From assembly GCA_902566365.1 (NCBI GenBank), contig CACFIH010000003.1, forward strand, positions 62,001-126,000: a DNA stretch of 64,000 nt, read 5' to 3'. Shown piece by piece: positions 51,838 through 61,375 of this stretch (the stretch's first letter is position 1; every line of letters begins with the position of its first letter). The translations under genes and the position numbers were made by a program. The notes beneath the pieces are model-generated. The model did not search any database, had not been told where the DNA came from, and worked only from the letters and a program-made list of their open reading frames with translations. This DNA comes from an uncultured Pelagibacteraceae bacterium (GTDB lineage Bacteria > Pseudomonadota > Alphaproteobacteria > Pelagibacterales > Pelagibacteraceae).

Positions 51838-53255
51838 TTTTTCTTTAAACTTTGAAAAGCTTTAAGTGCAGAAGCTCTCGCTTCTTCATGTGTTACTATC
51901 GGTTTTGGATAATCTTTTCCTATGATAGTATTAATTGTTTGTTGATATTTCATTTCCATTTCCCAAGGTTTGTGAATAAATTTTTGAGGAACTTTGTTTA
52001 ATTCTGGTATCCATTTTTTTACATATTTTCCCTCTTTATCAAACTTTTCACCTTGAAGAATAGGATTAAAAATTCTGAAGTATGGAGCTGCATCTGCTCC
52101 ACAACCTGCAACCCATTGCCACTGAGCTACATTATTGGCTTTATTAAAATCAAGTAAACAATTTCTAAAATGTTTTTCACCTTCAGTCCAATTAATTCTC
52201 AAATGTTTCACTAGAAAAGAACCAACTACCATTCTTATTCTGTTATGCATCCAACCTGTTTCATATAATTCCCTCATACCAGCATCAACAATCGGATAAC
52301 CAGTCATTCCTGATTTCCATGCTTTCAAAAATTTTTCGTTTTTTACCCAAGGAAATTTATCAAATTCTTTTCTGTAATTTCCTTTTAAAAACTCGGGAAA
52401 ATAATTAATTAAACTATGAGAGAACTCACGCCAACCTAGTTCATTGATATATTTTCTATAACCAATACCTTTTGATTTAATTTCATTACATTTTTTCCAT
52501 ATAGTGCTTACATGTATTTGTCCATGTTTGATATAAGGAGATAACTTTGACGTGCCCTCTATAGAGGGAAAATCTCTGGCTGAACCGTATTCTTTAATCT
52601 TATCATTAACTAAATTGTTCAGGATTTTTTTTGAGTCATTTTCTGATACTTTCCAATAATTATCAAATTTTTCATACCATTTTTTCTTTGGCAAAATATC
52701 TTTTGGTTCAACGCAATTTTTGAAAAAAGATATTAATTTTGCTTTTTTTCTAACAATATAATTTTTACTTGGTGGTAAACCTAAATATTTTTGTTCAGCA
52801 TTTCTCCAGAAAGGAGTGAATACTTTAAAGGGTGTTCCATCGTTTTTAGTAACTTCTTGAAATTCATTGAGTATATTTCCTTTAAAATACTTGAATTCAA
52901 TTTCATTTTTTAAGAAAATATCTCTAATTTTTTTTCCTTTAGCAATTACGTCAGGTTCATAGATCTTATTCCAATATATTGAGACTTCATCTTTCTTTTT
53001 AATTTTAGAAAATATATCTAGTTCATCACCGGCTAATACTTGGAGATTTATTTTGTATTTAGATAATTCAGATTTAAATATTTCTAAAGATTTAAACAAC
53101 CACCACTTTTGCGCTTCTCGTTTGTTATCAAAATCGGTTTTATTATAAATAAATAAAGCAATAACATTTTCATGATTTTGAGTGGCATATGAGAGAGCAG
53201 GGTTGTGATCAATCCTAAAGTCTTCCCTGATCCAAGCTATAGCATTTTTTGTCAT
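51834..53255 (-). CDS. phr: Deoxyribodipyrimidine photolyase/cryptochrome family
   Basis: AIAWIREDFRIDHNPALSYA, WREFSHSLINYFPEF, VDAGMRELYETGWMHNRIRM. Confidence 0.93.
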   Translation of the reverse strand: MTKNAIAWIREDFRIDHNPALSYATQNHENVIALFIYNKTDFDNKREAQKWWLFKSLEIFKSELSKYKINLQVLAGDELDIFSKIKKKDEVSIYWNKIYEPDVIAKGKKIRDIFLKNEIEFKYFKGNILNEFQEVTKNDGTPFKVFTPFWRNAEQKYLGLPPSKNYIVRKKAKLISFFKNCVEPKDILPKKKWYEKFDNYWKVSENDSKKILNNLVNDKIKEYGSARDFPSIEGTSKLSPYIKHGQIHVSTIWKKCNEIKSKGIGYRKYINELGWREFSHSLINYFPEFLKGNYRKEFDKFPWVKNEKFLKAWKSGMTGYPIVDAGMRELYETGWMHNRIRMVVGSFLVKHLRINWTEGEKHFRNCLLDFNKANNVAQWQWVAGCGADAAPYFRIFNPILQGEKFDKEGKYVKKWIPELNKVPQKFIHKPWEMEMKYQQTINTIIGKDYPKPIVTHEEARASALKAFQSLKKN

Positions 53256-53263
53256 AATAAATA

Positions 53264-54397
53264 TTATTTTCTACCTTTAGATAGCAGCTGTTTATAAAGT
53301 TTAACATCTGCATTTCCTTCGCATCCAATAACAAGAATGTTAGAATCTTCATTGATATTTAATGATTTTCTTGCTTTTGGATTATTAGCTAAACCTATAA
53401 GAGCAATAATTCCAGGAGTTGCACATTCACCACCTATGATTGAACCTTTGCTAAATTTTCTATCCTTTAACATCGCTGTTGTTTTAGCAACGTTATTGTC
53501 AGCAACAGAAACACAATAATTAGAAGTTTTTTTTAATATTAGCCATGGGACCAGTGACATTTCATTGCATGACATCCCACCCATAATACTTTCTTTTTTA
53601 ATTCTTATTTTTTTCAGTTTATTTGCTTTAATACTCTGAAGAACACAATCAGCTCTATCAGGTTCAACAACAATTATTCTTGGAATTCTTTTAAAATATT
53701 TTGCGACCCCAGCAACTACACCTGCCGCTAATCCTCCAACGCCAGCCTGAACAAATATGTGAGTTATATAATGGTTTGTTTGTTTAGATATTTCTTTTAT
53801 CATAATAGAATATCCAGCCATTGTAAGTTGAGGAACATATTTATAGTTTTTGGTAGAGACATCTTGAACAATTTGCCAACTATTTTTTTTTGAAAGCCTT
53901 TTGCATTCCTCTAATGAATTTTCATAATTTCCCTTAACCCGTATTACCTCAGCACCAAATTTCTCAATTTCACGAACTCTTGTTTGGCTCACATATTGAC
54001 TTACAAAAATTTTACATTTTAGATTTAATCTTTTTGCTCCCCAGGCAACAGATCTACCATGATTACCGGCTGTTGCTGATGAAATAACAATATTTTTTTT
54101 TCCTTTAGATATTCTCTCTACTGCGTACGCTCCACCCAATGCTTTAAATGATTTTAAATGAAATCTTTTAGACTCATCCTTATAAAATATATTATTCAGT
54201 TTCAAATTTTTCTTTAATTTATCAAGTGACAAAAGAGGAGTTGCTTTATAATTTTTCCAACTGGAAATCGCTTTAAAAGCATTGGTGATTAATGCAGAAG
54301 GAAGATGTTTTAAAACATAACTTCTTTTAAAATTATAAAGATTATTTTTTAATAATTTTTTATATTTCCAGCTTCTTAGATTTTTTAAACTCTTCAC
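53264..54397 (-). CDS. PLP-dependent diaminopropionate ammonia-lyase (DpaL)-like
   Basis: DESKRFHLKSFKALGGAYAV, SATAGNHGRSVAWGAKRL, QAGVGGLAAGVVAGV, VVEPDRADC. Confidence 0.83.
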   Translation of the reverse strand: MKSLKNLRSWKYKKLLKNNLYNFKRSYVLKHLPSALITNAFKAISSWKNYKATPLLSLDKLKKNLKLNNIFYKDESKRFHLKSFKALGGAYAVERISKGKKNIVISSATAGNHGRSVAWGAKRLNLKCKIFVSQYVSQTRVREIEKFGAEVIRVKGNYENSLEECKRLSKKNSWQIVQDVSTKNYKYVPQLTMAGYSIMIKEISKQTNHYITHIFVQAGVGGLAAGVVAGVAKYFKRIPRIIVVEPDRADCVLQSIKANKLKKIRIKKESIMGGMSCNEMSLVPWLILKKTSNYCVSVADNNVAKTTAMLKDRKFSKGSIIGGECATPGIIALIGLANNPKARKSLNINEDSNILVIGCEGNADVKLYKQLLSKGRK

Positions 54398-54398
54398 T

Positions 54399-55724
54399 TT
54401 AACAATCTAGAGTATTTTGTCTTTCCCACTTGGTTATAGGTTTCGACTTATCAAATTTATCTAAACTTTCAAATTCTTTAATTTCTGTGCTTCGAAGTTT
54501 TATGTAGCTATCGATTACATCAGCACTAAAAGCCTCGTTCATTTCTTTATTTTGTTTTAATTTTTTTAACGATTGATCTAGCTCATCAGGAAGTTTTGGC
54601 AGATTTGGATATTTTGCAAAATCTTTATACATATTACAATCAAGAGGCTTTCCAGGATCTATTTTGTTTTTAATACCACTAATTCCAGCGGCAAGAACAC
54701 TTGCTTGCAGTAAATAAGGGTTAGCAGATCCATCCATTAATCTTAATTCAAACCTTCCTGGATCTGGAATTCTAACCATATGAGTTCTGTTATTACCAGT
54801 ATAAGATATACTGCTTGGTGACCACGATGCACCTGACTTTGTTGGTGGTGCATTAATTCTTCTATAACTATTTATTGTAGGATTGAAAAAAGCAGACAAA
54901 GATGAAGCATGTTTTATTACCCCACCTAAAAAATTATATGCCATTTTACTAAGACCTAACTCATTAGACTTATCCAAAAATTTATTTTTCTTTCCATCCC
55001 ACACAGAAATATGGGCATGACAACCATTTCCTGTTAAATTCTCAAATGGTTTAGGCATAAATGTAGCTCTTAAACCATGTTTTTCAGCAATAGTTTTTAC
55101 CATATATTTAAAAAACGTATGTCTGTCTGCTGTCTTTAAACAATCTGAGTAATCCCAATTCATTTCAAATTGACCATTAGCGTCCTCGTGATCATTTTGA
55201 TAAGGACCCCATCCCATTTCAATCATACAGTCACAAATTTCTTTAATTAAATCATATCTTCTCATTAAGGCTGATTGATCATAACAAGGTTTTGATTGAG
55301 TATCTCTTGGATCAGCAATGGAGTTTCCATCAGGAGATATTAAAAAATATTCACACTCCACACCAGATTTCATAGTCAATCCTTGTTTTGAGAGTTTTTT
55401 AATTTGTTTCTTCAACATTATTCTTGGAGAGGCATCTACAGGTTTTCCATTCATCCAAAGATCTGATGCAAGCCAACCAACTTCTTTGTTCCAAGGTAAT
55501 TGGATTAAACTATCTGGATCTGGAATTCCAAACATGTCTGAGTCTGCAGGTGTCATATCTAACCAAGCAGCAAACCCTGCAAATCCTGCGCCGGTTTCTT
55601 GCATATCTTTTATTGCATGTGCTGGTACTAGTTTTGATCTAAGCACTCCAAATAAATCAACAAAGCTTATCAAAAAATATTTAATTTTTTTTTCTTTAGC
55701 AATTTTAAATAAATTTTTTGGCAT
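54399..55724 (-). CDS. Glutamine synthetase-family protein, GlnT / gamma-glutamylmethylamide synthetase-like
   Basis: KYFLISFVDLFGVLRSKLVPA, NDHEDANGQFEMNW, GNGCHAHISVWDG, NNRTHMVRIPDPGRFELRLMDG. Confidence 0.85.
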   Translation of the reverse strand: MPKNLFKIAKEKKIKYFLISFVDLFGVLRSKLVPAHAIKDMQETGAGFAGFAAWLDMTPADSDMFGIPDPDSLIQLPWNKEVGWLASDLWMNGKPVDASPRIMLKKQIKKLSKQGLTMKSGVECEYFLISPDGNSIADPRDTQSKPCYDQSALMRRYDLIKEICDCMIEMGWGPYQNDHEDANGQFEMNWDYSDCLKTADRHTFFKYMVKTIAEKHGLRATFMPKPFENLTGNGCHAHISVWDGKKNKFLDKSNELGLSKMAYNFLGGVIKHASSLSAFFNPTINSYRRINAPPTKSGASWSPSSISYTGNNRTHMVRIPDPGRFELRLMDGSANPYLLQASVLAAGISGIKNKIDPGKPLDCNMYKDFAKYPNLPKLPDELDQSLKKLKQNKEMNEAFSADVIDSYIKLRSTEIKEFESLDKFDKSKPITKWERQNTLDC

Positions 55725-55741
55725 AACTTAAGTTAACACAA

Positions 55742-55900
55742 TTATTTTAAAAAAGATAAAATTGTTTCTTTATAAAAAATTAAATTTACAACAATAATTA
55801 TAACTACTGCTATAATTGCGCCATACTTTGCTTTAGGAAAAGCTACACCTCTCATCTTACTTGGTCTAAGTTCCTCTTTATCTTTGTTCTCTTCTGACAT
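55742..55900 (-). CDS. Small single-TM protein (52 aa)
   Basis: ORF 55742..55960, but the upstream part lies in a terminator hairpin; internal ATG (MSEENKDKEELRPSKMRG…) at 55900 is preferred. Confidence 0.6.
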   Translation of the reverse strand: MSEENKDKEELRPSKMRGVAFPKAKYGAIIAVVIIIVVNLIFYKETILSFLK

Positions 55901-55905
55901 ATGAC

Positions 55906-55937
55906 AAAAAAAGGGCGCCACAAAAGTTGTAGCGCCC
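55906..55937 (-). terminator. Intrinsic terminator on the minus strand between the two small-protein genes
   Basis: Minus-strand GGGCGCTAC…GTGGCGCCC followed by T7. Confidence 0.85.
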
Positions 55938-55953
55938 AAATTTTTTAATTTAA

Positions 55954-56184
55954 TTACCAATCAGTAATATTGCTTTTATGGTCATTTGGACCATGTCTTT
56001 TCCTTGCTAATCTTTCTAGCTCATCACTCTCAGATTTAGCGGTTAAAACATGCCAACCAATCCATATAATTATAGCAAGTATTACTAATAGTCCTTCACT
56101 AGATCCAGCACCAGGATAAATTGCACCAGCAACTTCCTCTGCTGGTTTATTCAGGTGATCAATCCAATTTGTAACTGTCGCCAT
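55954..56184 (-). CDS. Small single-TM protein (76 aa) downstream of amt
   Basis: MATVTNWIDHLNKP…GLLVILAIIIWIGWHVLTAKSESDELERLARKRHGP; 12 nt after amt. Confidence 0.65.
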   Translation of the reverse strand: MATVTNWIDHLNKPAEEVAGAIYPGAGSSEGLLVILAIIIWIGWHVLTAKSESDELERLARKRHGPNDHKSNITDW

Positions 56185-56196
56185 ATTATTCCTCCT

Positions 56197-57597
56197 TTAC
56201 CTGGTTGCTGATGCAACTGCTTTCTCGTCAGATTTAGCAGTCTCCATCATTTCATAGTCTAGTCCAGCTATTTCAGCTTCACGCGGAATTCTTAATTTAC
56301 CCATTCCGTGTAATACTTTTGCGATGATATAGCCTGGTATTAATCCTAGAACAAAGAACATAATTATTGCTCCTAAGAACATACCCAAAGGATTTATTGA
56401 TGCATAAGTAGTTCCGTCCCACATAGCTCCAACACTGTAACCAGATGATGGATAACCATTTAAAACAAAACCACAAATTACAAGACCTATAAATCCTGCA
56501 TAACCGTGTACTGCAACAGCACCAACTGCATCATCGATCTTGAACTTACGTTCAACCCAATAATGTAATTTGTACGATAGCACAACTCCGATCATACCTA
56601 TGATCATTGATTGAATTGGATGATATAAATCATTTCCAGCTGAAGCACATATGATACCTGCTAGTCCACTTGAGTAAGTCCAGAATGGATCGCCTTTTGC
56701 AATCCAGTATCCAGCTAATAATCCTCCTGATAGTGACATCAAGAAGTTAAAAGTAATACCGCTAAGTGTAGTAGGCGTTACATAAATGTTTGTAGCCGTC
56801 CAATAAGATATACCTTCCATACCGTATTCTGGGCCAAGATCAAATATTGGAATGTTACATGCCGCGTAGAATCCCCAGAAACCAGTATAAATTAGAAATA
56901 ATCCAATTGTTACAAGCCAAGGATTTCTTGGTCCAATATTTCTTGGTTCACCACTTGATGAGAACTTCCCAATTCTTGGACCCAAAACCATTAGCACACC
57001 TAAAGCAAATCCACCAGCAATTGCGTGAATTACTCCTGATGCATAGGCATCATGGTACCCTAAAATTTTAAGCATCCAACCATCAAAGTGCCATCCCCAT
57101 GCAGCATCAATTGTCCAGAATACTGAACCTATTGCTATTGCTAAAATACCAAATGCAAAAGTAGTTATCCTTTCAATTATTGCTCCAGAGACTATTGAGG
57201 CAGCAGTCCAAGAAAATAATAAAAAGGCAGCCCAGAAAACACCATTAATGTGATCTCCAAGATTAACCGCCATAATATCACTTGTTGGTACTTGCCACAT
57301 TGCACTAAACAAAGTTTCATCAGTTATTAATGCTGTACTTTCGTTCATTATTGAAGGCGCTATCCCTGGTCCTGTTGGGAAAGCCCAATAAATCCACCAA
57401 CCAAATAAAAACCAAGTTACTGTTACCAAGGGGATCAGCATTGTGTTTTTCATAAGAGTATGTTGATGGTGTTTGTATCGAGAAGCTCCAACTTCATACA
57501 TACAGAAGCCAACGTGTATTAAAAACATTAGCACCACTGTTATCCAGTAGTAAAATTCTGTAAATATGGTTGTAAGAGCTCCTAACTGATCAGTCAT
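56197..57597 (-). CDS. amt: Ammonium transporter
   Basis: Amt/Rh fold signature: VHAIAGGFALGVLMVLGPRIG, GAVAVHGYAGFIGLV. Confidence 0.94.
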   Translation of the reverse strand: MTDQLGALTTIFTEFYYWITVVLMFLIHVGFCMYEVGASRYKHHQHTLMKNTMLIPLVTVTWFLFGWWIYWAFPTGPGIAPSIMNESTALITDETLFSAMWQVPTSDIMAVNLGDHINGVFWAAFLLFSWTAASIVSGAIIERITTFAFGILAIAIGSVFWTIDAAWGWHFDGWMLKILGYHDAYASGVIHAIAGGFALGVLMVLGPRIGKFSSSGEPRNIGPRNPWLVTIGLFLIYTGFWGFYAACNIPIFDLGPEYGMEGISYWTATNIYVTPTTLSGITFNFLMSLSGGLLAGYWIAKGDPFWTYSSGLAGIICASAGNDLYHPIQSMIIGMIGVVLSYKLHYWVERKFKIDDAVGAVAVHGYAGFIGLVICGFVLNGYPSSGYSVGAMWDGTTYASINPLGMFLGAIIMFFVLGLIPGYIIAKVLHGMGKLRIPREAEIAGLDYEMMETAKSDEKAVASATR

Positions 57598-57721
57598 ATT
57601 TTCCCTCCATATTTGTTTAAGAAACCCTATAAAATTTCAGAGGGTGTGACAAACGAAACAATCTTCTAAAACCTAGTAAAGACAAGAGGTTTTAAAAAAA
57701 AATCAACTTTTGATTGAGTGT

Positions 57722-58138
57722 TTAAAATTTTAAGTATGCTTTTTTCAAATCAACAAGAGGATGCTTTGGAGACATTTGGAACTTTACTAAAAGTTCTCTT
57801 GCTATCATGTCTCTATCTTGTTGATTATTTGGTAGTTTAATTGATTTAGGAATTGTAACCCAACCATTAGCATTTCTACAAAAAACTGCTGGTCTTCCTT
57901 CTTCATAACCCATGTGAACATCTTCGAGCCAATTAAGATCATCCCAACCCATTGCCTCAACATATTTTTTTAAAAAAGGAGTTATTTTATTATAGTCTGG
58001 AAGAAGATTAACATCGTATCTATAACCAATAGATTGACCAATCATCTTTTCTCTAGCTGTCTCTTTTTTCTTCCCAAGCTGCTGATCCTTTACAATAACT
58101 GATTTTGAAACTTTCTTTTTATTTTTTTTCTTAGACAT
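57722..58138 (-). CDS. Conserved-looking hypothetical protein with Lys-rich N-terminus, last gene of the glutamate-synthase-like set
   Basis: Complete ORF, cotranscribed position after 58147..59568; no family recognised. Confidence 0.7.
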   Translation of the reverse strand: MSKKKNKKKVSKSVIVKDQQLGKKKETAREKMIGQSIGYRYDVNLLPDYNKITPFLKKYVEAMGWDDLNWLEDVHMGYEEGRPAVFCRNANGWVTIPKSIKLPNNQQDRDMIARELLVKFQMSPKHPLVDLKKAYLKF

Positions 58139-58146
58139 ATTTACAT

Positions 58147-59568
58147 TTAAATTTTATGAAAGTTATCAACCCCAACAGTGTAATTAGTACCCGCTAAAGG
58201 AACTTTTGCTAAAGCAGAAGCCTCAGAGGTAAGCGCTGCTAAATCCTCAGGTTCTAAAGAGTGTATATTTGTTTTTCCACACGCTCTAGCTAATAACTGG
58301 GCTTCAAGTGTCATTGAATGTAAATAATTATATACTCTCAAAGCTGCGTCGTCAGGATTTAATCTTGCTCTCAATTTTGGATCTTGTGTAGCAACTCCCA
58401 CAGGGCATCTTCCGGTATGACAGTGATAACACTCACCAGCTTTTACACCCATTTCTTTTTCGAAATTAGCCTCTGGAATATCTTTGTTACAGTTAAGCGC
58501 AATCATAGAGCCTGTACCAATAGCTATTGCATCTGCACCTAAAGCTAATGCTTTCGCCATGTCAGCACCATCTCTGACGCCACCAGCATAAATTAAAGTG
58601 ACTTTTCCAGTTTTTCCAACATCGTCCAAAGCTCTTCTTGCTTCTCTAATGGCCGCAATACCAGGAATACCAGTGTTTGCAGCAGCGATGTGCGGGCCTG
58701 CTCCTGTAGATCCTTCCATTCCATCTAAATAAATTGAGTCAGGATCACATTTTGCAGCCATACGAACATCATCATAAACCTTTGATGCACCTAATTTTAA
58801 TTGAATTGGAACTTTATTTTTTGTTAGCTGTCTAAGCTCTTCTACTTTTAATGCTAAGTCATCTGGACCTAACCAGTCAGGATGTCTTGCTGGAGATCTT
58901 TGATCAATACCTGATGGCAATGATCTCATTTCAGCAACTTGGTCAGTTACTTTCTGACCCATTAGGTGACCACCCATTCCAACTTTTTGTCCTTGACCGA
59001 TAAAGACTTCTATTCCATCAGCTAGTTGAGCATGATGTGGGTTAAATCCATATCTTGATTGAATACATTGATAAAACCATTTTTCAGAATATCTTCTTTC
59101 ATCTGGTATCATTCCACCTTCACCTGAACATGTTGCGCTACCTGCCATTGTAGCTCCTCTTGCTAATGCAGTTTTTGCTTCATAAGACAAAGCACCAAAA
59201 CTCATACCAGTAATATAAACTGGAATATCTAATTCAATTGGATTTTCACATCTTGGTCCGATAACAGTTTTAGTTTCACATTTTTCTCTGTAACCTTCGA
59301 TTACAAACCTAGTAAGAGTTCCCGGTAAGAAAACTAAATCATCAAATGTTGGAATTTTTTTCATCAATGCCATTCCACGCATTCTGTATCTTCCTAACTG
59401 AGATTTAATATGAATATCGTCAATCACCTCTGGTGTGAAAATAGCATTATGACCTAATAAACTTTTATTTCTGCCACCGTTAGAACTTAAATGGACGTCA
59501 GCTTTTCCACCTACGTTACCATTAGTTTTTAATTTACCATTTTTTTTCTTTTTTTTCTTAGCCATCAA
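58147..59568 (-). CDS. FMN-binding glutamate synthase domain protein (GlxD / MgsC-like)
   Basis: PVYITGMSFGALSYEAKTALARGA, IQLKLGASKVYDDVRMAAKCDPDSIYLDGMEGSTGAGP, CHTGRCPVGVATQDP. Confidence 0.9.
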   Translation of the reverse strand: MMAKKKKKKNGKLKTNGNVGGKADVHLSSNGGRNKSLLGHNAIFTPEVIDDIHIKSQLGRYRMRGMALMKKIPTFDDLVFLPGTLTRFVIEGYREKCETKTVIGPRCENPIELDIPVYITGMSFGALSYEAKTALARGATMAGSATCSGEGGMIPDERRYSEKWFYQCIQSRYGFNPHHAQLADGIEVFIGQGQKVGMGGHLMGQKVTDQVAEMRSLPSGIDQRSPARHPDWLGPDDLALKVEELRQLTKNKVPIQLKLGASKVYDDVRMAAKCDPDSIYLDGMEGSTGAGPHIAAANTGIPGIAAIREARRALDDVGKTGKVTLIYAGGVRDGADMAKALALGADAIAIGTGSMIALNCNKDIPEANFEKEMGVKAGECYHCHTGRCPVGVATQDPKLRARLNPDDAALRVYNYLHSMTLEAQLLARACGKTNIHSLEPEDLAALTSEASALAKVPLAGTNYTVGVDNFHKI

Positions 59569-60419
59569 ATCGCTCCTTTTTTCTCAGTAGGTTCTAAGTT
59601 ATCGTAATTCCAAAGTTTTTTACCTGCTACAATTTTTTTCATTTTACTTACATCAAAATTTTCACCGATCTCAGCAACCTTTAATTTTCTCTTTAACCAA
59701 TCTTGATCACTTCTAGTCAACTCGGCATCTACAGCATCACTACCATAAGAGCCAATTTCTCCACCTACGAAAATTGTCCCATCATACATCGAATCACCTA
59801 AATTTATACCGACATCACCTAAGATGATGATCCTTCCTCGCTGCATCATAAATCCAGTAAATGCACCCGCATCACCACCTATTATTATTGTGCCACCTTT
59901 CATATCAATACCTGTTCTTGCACCAACACTACCTTTACAGATTAAATCACCACCTCTTATAGCAGCTCCAAAACAGGATCCGGCATTTTTCTCAATTACA
60001 ACTTTACCTGCCATCAAATTTTCTGCACAAGACCATCCAACTCTTCCATTGATTCGAACTATTGGACCATCACATGAACCCATTCCAAAATATCCTAAAC
60101 TCCCTTCAAAGATTAAATTTAATTTATTTAAAATACCAACACCTAAACTATGTTTTCCTTGAGGGTTTTTAATTACAATTGTTCCATAACCTTGTCCCAT
60201 CAAATTATCTATTTCTTTATTTGCTTCTGCAGCAGTCATATCTTTAACATCGAGGTCAGTTCTCTTGTTAAAGTCAACATCATGAGTTCCAAAATAATAG
60301 AAATTTTCTGCTTCATCAGGATTGAAAAATTTTTGTTGTGTTCGACCTGTTAAAACTTCAGTGTGCATACCCATAGCTTGGGCTTTAGTTTTTTTGGAAG
60401 CACTTTTTATATTTGCCAT
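59565..60419 (-). CDS. GXGXG-domain glutamate synthase-like protein (GlxC / MgsB-like)
   Basis: GRVGWSCAENLMAGKVVIEKNAGSCFGAAIRGGDLICKGSVGARTGIDMKGGTIIIGGDAGAFTGFMMQRG. Confidence 0.9.
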   Translation of the reverse strand: MANIKSASKKTKAQAMGMHTEVLTGRTQQKFFNPDEAENFYYFGTHDVDFNKRTDLDVKDMTAAEANKEIDNLMGQGYGTIVIKNPQGKHSLGVGILNKLNLIFEGSLGYFGMGSCDGPIVRINGRVGWSCAENLMAGKVVIEKNAGSCFGAAIRGGDLICKGSVGARTGIDMKGGTIIIGGDAGAFTGFMMQRGRIIILGDVGINLGDSMYDGTIFVGGEIGSYGSDAVDAELTRSDQDWLKRKLKVAEIGENFDVSKMKKIVAGKKLWNYDNLEPTEKKGAI

Positions 60420-61351
60420 ACTTTTACCTCTCCATCGAATGGGTCATAAGTATCAATTTCTTGTGGTAAAATTGATCGAATTGCTATTTCTTCAGAACCC
60501 ATTGCTACCAAATCATCAGACTCATACAAAACTAAAGGTTTAGCAGCCATAGTATCTTTTGCCATACCTAAAGAGTCTTTTGTAGCTACAAAATAAGTAA
60601 AGACACCATCTAATCCAGTTAAAGACTCTTTCATGCCTTCTTCTAGAGATGCCCCATCTCTCATTTTTTCTGCTAGATAAACAGCAATAAGTTCTGAGTC
60701 ACACTCAGACATAAATCTCATTCCTTTATTTTCTAGAGCCCTTCTATTATTCCAATAATTTGTAAGCTGACCATTATGAACAACTGATACATCGCTAAAC
60801 GGATAACCCCAGAATGGATGAGCAGATTTGATATCTACACCGGACTCAGTTGCCATTCTTGCATGCCCAATTGCGTGAGTACCAACAAGTTTATCTAAAT
60901 TATATCTATCACAAACCATCTTAGCATTTCCGAGATCTTTAATTACTTCTAATGATTTACCCATTGAAAGTATTTCTACTCCAGGAATACTCTCAATCTT
61001 TTGTGAAAATTCTAATAAATCTTTTTTATCATATTCTATTTCATATCTTAATGAGTAGGGGAGTATTCTTTCATCTTTGATAATTTTTGCACCCATTTCA
61101 TTTAGATAACTATCAACAATTTTTTTTCTTTCATCATAAACAGACACATCTTCAGCAACTGATGTGCTACCTTCACCAACGTTTTCTCCAACTTTAAAAC
61201 GCATGATAAAATTTTTTCCATCAGTATCTCCGTATAAAGCATAACCTGTAGAGTCTTCTCCTCTATGTTTTAGAGCTTGCAACATACCTTGAAGCTCATG
61301 ACCAACTTTCGAAGATTTCCCTCTATGAATTAATCCCGCAATTCCACACAT
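60407..61351 (-). CDS. Class II glutamine amidotransferase (GlxB / MgsA-like)
   Basis: MCGIAGLIHRG N-terminal Cys, HARMATESGVDIKSAHPFWG, VVHNGQLTNYW. Confidence 0.92.
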   Translation of the reverse strand: MCGIAGLIHRGKSSKVGHELQGMLQALKHRGEDSTGYALYGDTDGKNFIMRFKVGENVGEGSTSVAEDVSVYDERKKIVDSYLNEMGAKIIKDERILPYSLRYEIEYDKKDLLEFSQKIESIPGVEILSMGKSLEVIKDLGNAKMVCDRYNLDKLVGTHAIGHARMATESGVDIKSAHPFWGYPFSDVSVVHNGQLTNYWNNRRALENKGMRFMSECDSELIAVYLAEKMRDGASLEEGMKESLTGLDGVFTYFVATKDSLGMAKDTMAAKPLVLYESDDLVAMGSEEIAIRSILPQEIDTYDPFDGEVKVWQI

Positions 61352-61375
61352 ATACTTTTCCTCTTTCCGTATTTT

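Noticed and set aside
55318-55731. 137-aa plus-strand ORF antisense to the GlnT-like gene
   Set aside because: Shadow ORF opposite a conserved coding frame, with no domain recognisable.
57654-57718. AAAACCT…AGGTTTT hairpin and ATCAAAAGTTGAT palindrome in the amt leader as a riboswitch
   Set aside because: Short AT-rich stems. At most a weak terminator for the upstream gene; no match to a known aptamer core that I could recognise.
59824-60162. 112-aa Pro/Ile-rich plus-strand ORF antisense to the GXGXG protein
   Set aside because: Repetitive composition is the mirror of the Gly-rich GXGXG repeats on the other strand.
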